From positions 620,001-684,000 of the forward strand of contig JAEILZ010000008.1 in NCBI GenBank assembly GCA_018873225.1: a DNA stretch of 64,000 bases. The letters run 5' to 3'. The stretch's first letter is position 1, and the number at the start of each line of letters is the position of its first letter. Made by a program: the position numbers and the translations under genes. Positions 59,832 to 64,000 of the stretch are shown one piece after another. The notes under the pieces are model-generated. The model was given only the letters and a program-made list of their open reading frames with translations, had not been told where the DNA came from and made no database searches. The DNA comes from [Phialemoniopsis] sp. UDSM-2020 (taxonomy: Eukaryota > Ascomycota > Sordariomycetes > Thyridiales > Thyridiaceae).

Positions 59832-59986
59832 TGTTATAGGGCTGGCCTCAGCTGGCCTTCTTAAGCCCTGTAGGCCCTGTACCATTCAATTGATAAGTGG
59901 CTGGATGGCCTGAATGATCGCCACTATTATTGATTATTCACTTACTCTTTTGCCCCTTAGCGCATTTAGATAAGGCCACTATTACA
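59832..59986. repeat. Right direct terminal repeat of TRIM-like element
   Basis: 155 bp, the partner of 59,390-59,550. It retains C or G at several sites where the left copy has T or A (for example GGCTGGCCTCAGC against AGCTGGTCTTAGC). Confidence 0.75.
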
Positions 59987-59989
59987 ATA

Positions 59990-61264
59990 TAAAAGATAAT
60001 TTAATTAAATAAAAAATTAAAAAATAAGAAATAAAAAAGTTTTAATCTTTAAAGACTTTTTTTTAAAAAAAAAGTATTTATTAATTTAAAAAGTTAATTT
60101 ATTAATATTTAAATACTTTTAATATAATATTAATATTAATTTAATATTTTTAAATTTTAATTTTTTAATATTTAAATATTTAAATATAATTATATTAAAA
60201 AATTTTAAAGTTAAAAAACTATTTTTAACTTTAAAAAATTAAATTTAATTATTTTAAACTCTCTTTTTAAACTTTAAATTTATAATTTAAAATTATTTTT
60301 AAGTTTATAATAAAATTTAATTATAAATATTTTTTTAAATATTTAATTAAATTAAATATTTTAAAATTAATAATTTTAAATTTAATAATTTTAATTTTAT
60401 TTATAATTACTTTAATTACTTTAGTTAATTTAATTATTTTAATTTTTATTTATAAATATTATATTATTTTTAATTAAGAAACTATTTATTTATTTATTTT
60501 TAATTTTATTAAAAGATTTTTTTAATATTAATATTTTTAATACTAAAGAAAATACTTTTTTATTATCTTTTTATTACTTTATCTTATTTAAAAAGTAATT
60601 TAAATTTAATTATATTTAACTATTTAATACTTATTCTAATTTTTATAATTAAAATAATACTTATAATTATTTTAAAGGATTTATTAAACTTTTAAAATTA
60701 ATTATTTAATTTTTTATTATAATAGAAAAGATAATTATAAAAAAGACTTTTATAAAATTTAAAGATTTTTTATTACTTTTTATTAAGTATTTTTATTTAT
60801 TTTTAAAATAATAAAAAGAATATATATTTTTAGAAATTTAAAAATTAGAAATTAAAATAACTTAATAAAATATATTATATATAATAAAATTAAATTTATT
60901 AATTTATTAATTTCTATATAAAAAACTATAAATTATAAATTATAATATTATTTTATTAAAATAAAATTTATTTTAAATAAGAAATTATATTAAAAATAGT
61001 AATAATATTTTTTATTAATTTTAAAAGAATTAAATTAAAAGATTAAAATTAAAAGATTTATTTTAAATTTTAAAAAAAAAATTATTATTTTTTATTAACT
61101 TTTAATTACTTTTTAATTAATTAATTAGTTTAATTAGTTAATTAACTAATTATAATATTTTATAATTAATTAGTTAATTAACTATAGTAAAATTAATTAA
61201 TTAATTTATTAATTAAAATTATAAATTAAAATTAATTATAAATTAACTAACTAACTATTAATTA
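59990..61264. other. RIP-degraded stretch, not decipherable
   Basis: Extremely AT-rich and without open frames, with simple TTAATTA-type runs near 61,120-61,265. I recognise no landmark of R or of the hAT element. Confidence 0.4.
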
Positions 61265-62275
61265 ATTTTATAATTTTAAATATAATATATTTAATATAAT
61301 AAATATAATATTTATATTTAGAAAATATAATAATAATTCTTAATATTAATAAATATAGTTATAATATATTAAATTAATTATTTTAATTTAAAAACTTAAT
61401 TTATTTTTATATATATAAAATTTTAAATTTAAATTTAAAATTTTAATATTAAATTTAATTATAAATATAAAATCTTAAATTATAAATATTATTTATCTTA
61501 TAATAATAATATATTATTATTAATTTAGATATTTATTTTTAAAATAGTTTTATAAATTATAAAATATAACTTTTATAATATAAATAATATTATTAATTAT
61601 AAATAAATTTATTTTATAAGTTTTAATAATTTTTATTAAAAAAACTATTTATTTATAATCTTTTTTATATATAAAAAAATATTTTTAATTTTATAATTAT
61701 CTCTTTTTATTTTTATTTTATCTTTATTTTTATCTCTTTTTAAGTTATATAAATAAATCTTATTAAAATTTTATAATAAAAATATTAAAGAAATATAAAA
61801 TTTAAATTTAAATTTATTTTATTTCTTTTATTAAAAGCTTTACTAAGTAATTAAAAATCTAATATTAATAAACTTAAGAATTATATTATAAATTTTAATT
61901 TAAATAATAAGATAAACTTATTAACTTTTAAATATTTTTTTATTAATATTTAAAAAGTATAAAACTTTTTATTAATTTTAAAAATTATTAATAATAATAA
62001 CTTAAAAAGATTATTTAAATCTTTAAAAACTATATAAAGTAATTTTTAAATTAATTTAATTATATTAAAATATTATATAACTAAATAAATTAAAAAGTAA
62101 AAAAGTAAATAAAATTAAATTTATTATAAACTATTTAAAAATTAATTAATTAATTAATAATTAAATAAAGTTATTAAGTTTAATTAAAATTTTAAATTAA
62201 TTAATAATCTTATTAAATATTAATAATATATAATACTTTTTAATATAATTATATTCTTTATTTAAAATAAATTAA
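61265..62275 (-). repeat. Repeat R, inverted copy
   Basis: Starts with the reversed R tail (ATAATATATTTAATATAATA) and ends with the reversed R head (AATATAATTATATTCTTTAT). It is more mutated than the copies at 41,880 and 44,280. Confidence 0.55.
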
Positions 62276-64000
62276 ATATTTAAATAATTATAATTTATAT
62301 TAATTTAATCTTTAAAAAAAAGAAATAATTAATTTTAATATAATATATTTAATATAATTAATTTAATATAATAAATATAATATTTATATTTTAAAAATAT
62401 AATAATAATTTTTAATATTAATAAATATAATTATAATATATTAATCTTATTATTTTAATTTAAAAGTTTAATTTTTATTAAATCTTTATATATATAAAAA
62501 GTTAAATTTAAATTTAAAATTTAAAATTTAAATTTAATTATAAATATAAATTTATAATTATAATAATATACTATTAATTTAAATATTTATTTTTAAAATA
62601 ATTTTATAAATTATAAAATAAAACTTCTATATTATAAATAATATTATTAATTATAAATAAATTTATTTTATAAGTTTTAATAATTTTTATTAAAAAGATT
62701 AATTATTTATAATCTTTTTTTATATATAAAAAAATATATTTAATCTTATAATTATCTTTTTTTTTTTTTTTTTTTATCTCTTTTTATATATAAAAAAAAA
62801 ATTAATTATAATTTATAATTATTATTTAAAATTAATTAAAATAATAAAAAAAAAGTTTAAATTTAAAAAGTATTAAATTTCTTTCTTTTAAAGCTTTATT
62901 AAAAAGATATATATTTTTATAATTAAATTATAATTAAAGCTTAATTATAAGAATTTAAAAGATTTTACTAAGAAATTTAATTTTAATAATAATATAATTT
63001 TAATAATCTTTTAAATAAAGAATATAATTATATTAAAAATATTATATATTATTAATATTTAATAAAATTATTAATTAACTTTAAAATCTTAATTAAACTT
63101 AATAATTTCATTTAATTATTAATTAATTATTTAATTTTTAAATAATTTATAATAAGTTTTTATTTACTTTTCTAATTTTTAATTTATTTAATTATCTTTT
63201 TAATATATTTAAATTAATTTAAAGATTATTTTATATAATCTTTAAAAGTTTAAATAATCTTTTTTAAATTATTATTAATAGTAATTTTTAAAATTAATAA
63301 AAAGCTTTATACTTTTTAAATACTAATAAAAAGATATTTAAAGATTAATAAGTTTATCTTATTATTTAAATTAAATTTAAAATTAAAACTTTAAATTTAA
63401 ATTTAACTCTTTATATATATAAAGATAAATTAAATCTTTAAGTTAAAGTAATTAATTTAATATATTATAATTATATTTATTAATATTAGAAATTATTATT
63501 ATATTTTTAAAATATAGATATTATATTTATTATATTAAATTAACTATATTAAATATATTATATTAAAATTAATTATTTCTTTTTTTTAAAGATTAAACTA
63601 ATATAAATAATAATTATTTTAATAATTTTAATAGCTTTTAAATATTTTTTTATTAATAATTAATAAGTATATATCTTTTTATATATTTAAAAGATTATTT
63701 TTAATTTATAAAAGATTATTTAAGCTTTTAATAATTATAAAAAGTAATTTAAAAACTAATTTAAATATATAAAGAGAAAGACTTAAAAAGTTAAAAATTA
63801 AAAATATAAATAAAGATTTATTATAAATTATTTAAAAATTAAATAGTTAATTAATAGTTAAATAAAGTTATTAAATTTAATTAAAATTTTAAAGTTAATT
63901 AATAATTTTATTAAATATTAATAATATATAATACTTTTTAATATAATTATATTTTTTATTTAAAAGATAAATAATATTATTAATTATAAATTTTAATAAC
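62276..64000. repeat. Mosaic of partial R copies
   Basis: A reversed R tail (62,280 to about 63,000), a forward R head to tail with internal loss (about 63,005-63,620), then a reversed R head near 63,630-63,965. It indicates repeated insertion or rearrangement within the family. It is cut by the window edge. Confidence 0.45.

Larger units (their letters stand above)
59390..59986. mobile_element. TRIM-like miniature LTR element in a GC-normal island
   Basis: A 0.6 kb island of ordinary composition in the AT desert. It consists of two direct repeats (59,390-59,550 and 59,832-59,986) around a 281 bp non-coding centre. The right repeat starts TGTTATAG and ends ATTACA, close to the TG...CA ends of LTRs; the left one starts TATTATAG, as if TG had become TA. 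A purine tract GGAGGGGGG (59,817-59,825) lies just before the right repeat, where a polypurine tract is expected. These are the features of terminal-repeat retrotransposons in miniature. No convincing primer-binding site is adjacent to the left repeat. It has no coding capacity, so it would move with help from a full-length relative. Confidence 0.6.
30741..64000. other. AT-rich, RIP-mutated repeat block
   Basis: Composition changes abruptly near 30,740. Sampled lines have only about 5-10 % G+C. CpA, TpG and CpG are nearly absent, remaining C is almost always in CpT or CpC and remaining G follows A or G, and TpA is very frequent. That is the expected endpoint of repeat-induced point mutation, which converts CpA to TpA on both strands of duplicated DNA. 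In 33 kb only one ATG frame longer than 60 codons remains (57,947-58,171). The block holds LTR elements, repeat family R, hAT remains and one GC-normal island, listed separately. It continues past the window edge. Confidence 0.92.

Overview
The window is nuclear DNA of a filamentous ascomycete, probably Pezizomycotina. The evidence is short 49-95 nt introns with fungal splice sites, fungal families (UNC93-like transporter, C2H2 and bZIP regulators, ascomycete-type laccase, a penicillin-acyltransferase relative) and a very AT-rich block with the signature of repeat-induced point mutation (RIP). The layout is strongly two-sided: about 30.7 kb of ordinary-composition, gene-bearing DNA, then at least 33 kb of roughly 90 % AT, gene-empty repeat DNA that runs off the right edge. 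I could not run database searches. Gene models were built by hand from splice sites and frame continuity.

Gene-bearing part (1-30,740). From left: the 3' end of a membrane-protein gene; a broken ankyrin-repeat gene; a broken small gene of unknown family; an UNC93-like membrane protein; a small hypothetical gene. Next is a possible functional neighbourhood: an anion/carboxylate-type MFS transporter and an amidohydrolase transcribed away from a shared promoter, then an autoproteolytic Ntn-type acyltransferase related to penicillin acyltransferase, then a two-finger C2H2 regulator. After it come two secreted-protein genes on the minus strand (a beta-propeller-like protein and a protein with a Gly/Asn-rich tail), a bZIP regulator, a Dabb-domain (stress-responsive A/B barrel) protein, a third secreted protein with a Cys-rich core, a 2.5 kb gene-free stretch, a complete laccase-type multicopper oxidase with seven exons, and a frameshifted MYND zinc-finger gene. 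All splice models close in frame with the expected family motifs. Two introns appear to use GC donors.

AT-rich part (30,740-64,000). CpA, TpG and CpG are almost absent while TpA is everywhere, which is the endpoint of RIP. Inside it can be read: a repeat family of about 1.1 kb (called R here) in both orientations; an 8.6 kb LTR element with 266 bp LTRs nested inside one R copy; two direct R copies flanking about 4.8 kb; remains of a hAT transposase ending in a recognisable dimerisation domain; a 34 bp tandem repeat; and a 0.6 kb island of normal composition that looks like a miniature LTR element (TRIM) with near-identical direct repeats and a purine tract. No intact gene is present there.

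Most interesting leads: the transporter-amidohydrolase-acyltransferase-regulator group, the TRIM-like island that escaped RIP, the nested LTR insertion, and the nonsense or frameshift decay of three genes in otherwise unmutated DNA.
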